Source: JAFGED01 sp964551295
GTDB taxonomy: Bacteria > Chloroflexota > Anaerolineae > B4-G1
NCBI GenBank assembly: GCA_964551295.1
Contig: CAZKDJ010000241.1
Coordinates: 1 to 5,866 of the forward strand
Length of the DNA stretch: 5,866 nucleotides
Direction of reading: 5' to 3'
The notes under the pieces are model-generated. The model made no database searches. It saw only the letters and a list, made by a program, of their open reading frames with translations, and was not told the origin of the DNA. Below, piece by piece: positions 5,197-5,866 of this stretch; position 1 is the stretch's first letter, and each line of letters begins with the position of its first letter. The position numbers were made by a program, and so were the translations under genes.

Positions 5197-5866
5197 TCAA
5201 GCTCCTCCCAGGTACGCCTCCTGCACCTGCGGGTTCTCCCGCAGGTCATCAGCGGTACCGGCCAGCACCACCTGCCCCGTCTCCAACACGTAGCCACGAC
5301 TGGCCACGGAGAGAGCCATCAACGCGTTCTGCTCCACGAGCAAAATCGTCGTGCCCTCTTCGTTCAACTGGCGGATGACGCGAAAGATGTCCTCGACCAG
5401 CAGAGGGGCCAGGCCCATCGAGGGCTCGTCGAGCAGGAGCAGGCGGGGATGGGCCATCAGCGCCCGCCCTATGGCCAGCATCTGCTGCTCGCCGCCAGAG
5501 AGGGTGCCGCCCAACTGCCTGCGGCGCTCCTCCAGCCGCGGGAACAGGTCAAAGACGCGCTGCGTATCTTGGCGGATGGACTCGGCGTCGTCGCGCAGGA
5601 AAGCGCCCATCTCCAGGTTCTCTTGTACCGACAGTCGGCCAAAGATGCGCCGTCCCTCGGGCGCCTGCGACACGCCCCGGGCCACCACCGTGTGTGGCGG
5701 CAGGCCGTGAATCTCTTGCCCCTCCAACCGGATCGTGCCGGACTGGGGGTGCAGCAACCCGCAGATCGTGTTCAGCGTCGTGCTCTTTCCGGCGCCGTTG
5801 GCGCCGATCAAGGTGACGATCTCGCCCTCCTCGACCGTCAGCGAGACCCCCTTTAGCGCGTGGATG
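5197..5866 (-). CDS. livF: Branched-chain amino-acid ABC transporter ATP-binding protein LivF (5' end cut off)
   Basis: The frame is open at the right edge and ends at TGA (5197-5199), showing 222 residues. LivF is usually about 235 residues, so only some 12-15 N-terminal residues are missing; the first visible residues (IHALKGVSLTVEEGEIV) match the region before Walker A. Seen, in visible numbering: Walker A GANGAGKST (21-29), Q-loop Gln67 in GVSQAPEGRRIF, signature LSGGE (122-126), Walker B LLLLDEP (142-148) with catalytic Glu147, and LLVEQN (176-181), where Gln179 replaces the usual switch His, as is normal in LivF. The C-terminus (NPQVQEAYLGG) is family-typical. LivF pairs with LivG to power uptake of leucine, isoleucine, valine or related amides through LivH/LivM at the inner membrane; the other subunits probably lie beyond the right edge. 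An internal TTG at 5809-5811 is not the start, because conserved sequence continues upstream. Confidence 0.96.
   Translation of the reverse strand, partial: IHALKGVSLTVEEGEIVTLIGANGAGKSTTLNTICGLLHPQSGTIRLEGQEIHGLPPHTVVARGVSQAPEGRRIFGRLSVQENLEMGAFLRDDAESIRQDTQRVFDLFPRLEERRRQLGGTLSGGEQQMLAIGRALMAHPRLLLLDEPSMGLAPLLVEDIFRVIRQLNEEGTTILLVEQNALMALSVASRGYVLETGQVVLAGTADDLRENPQVQEAYLGGA
5225..5246. terminator. Perfect 9-bp hairpin between convergent operons, inside the livF 3' end
   Basis: ACCTGCGGG (5225-5233) and CCCGCAGGT (5238-5246) are exact reverse complements around a 4-nt loop (TTCT), a very stable stem. It starts 41 nt after the usp stop and falls within the last codons of livF (LRENPQV). No T-run follows on either strand, so it is not a canonical Rho-independent terminator. 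It may stop or stabilise the 3' ends of the two converging transcripts, or may be a by-product of the GC-rich coding sequence. The 12-nt gap between stop codons (5185-5196) holds no terminator of its own. Confidence 0.4.

Noticed and set aside
5809..5811. TTG just before the Walker A motif as a possible livF start
   Set aside because: The frame continues upstream to the window edge with family-conserved sequence (IHALKGVSLTVEEGE), so the gene starts beyond the edge.

Overview
The window is high-GC bacterial DNA with tightly packed genes, six of which I can name by family or at least delimit. A TATAAT promoter, a good AGGAGG ribosome site and a LivF-type amino-acid ABC ATPase show it is bacterial. 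The mix of genes (YbdK-type ligase, YedJ-like HD hydrolase, half-length ChrA, tandem Usp, SDR, LivF) would fit a Chloroflexota (Anaerolineae-like) genome. That assignment is an impression, not proof; there is no rRNA or marker gene here.

Layout. The left third (1-1763) is read on the minus strand: an SDR-family oxidoreductase (969-1763), followed after 21 nt and a strong Shine-Dalgarno by an unrecognised conserved-looking protein that runs off the left edge (1-947). A 311-nt divergent intergenic region (1764-2074) holds a convincing extended -10 promoter facing right, weaker candidates facing left, a small inverted repeat and a doubtful 26-codon ORF. The centre (2075-5184) is a four-gene plus-strand operon: YbdK-family carboxylate-amine/glutamate-cysteine ligase, HD-domain phosphohydrolase (ATGA overlap), a half-length divergent ChrA-family transporter, and a tandem universal stress protein. 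The right end (5197-5866) is the convergent 3' part of a livF-type branched-chain amino-acid ABC ATPase, cut by the right edge just short of its start.

How it fits together. The four-gene operon combines possible gamma-glutamyl ligation (thiol or other gamma-glutamyl compounds), a metal-dependent HD hydrolase, an anion transporter of the chromate family and an ATP-binding stress protein. This suggests a stress or oxyanion-response unit, though the joint function is inference. The operon and livF converge with only 12 nt between stop codons, and a perfect 9-bp hairpin lies just inside the livF 3' end. I see no mobile element, CRISPR array, tRNA or rRNA in the window.
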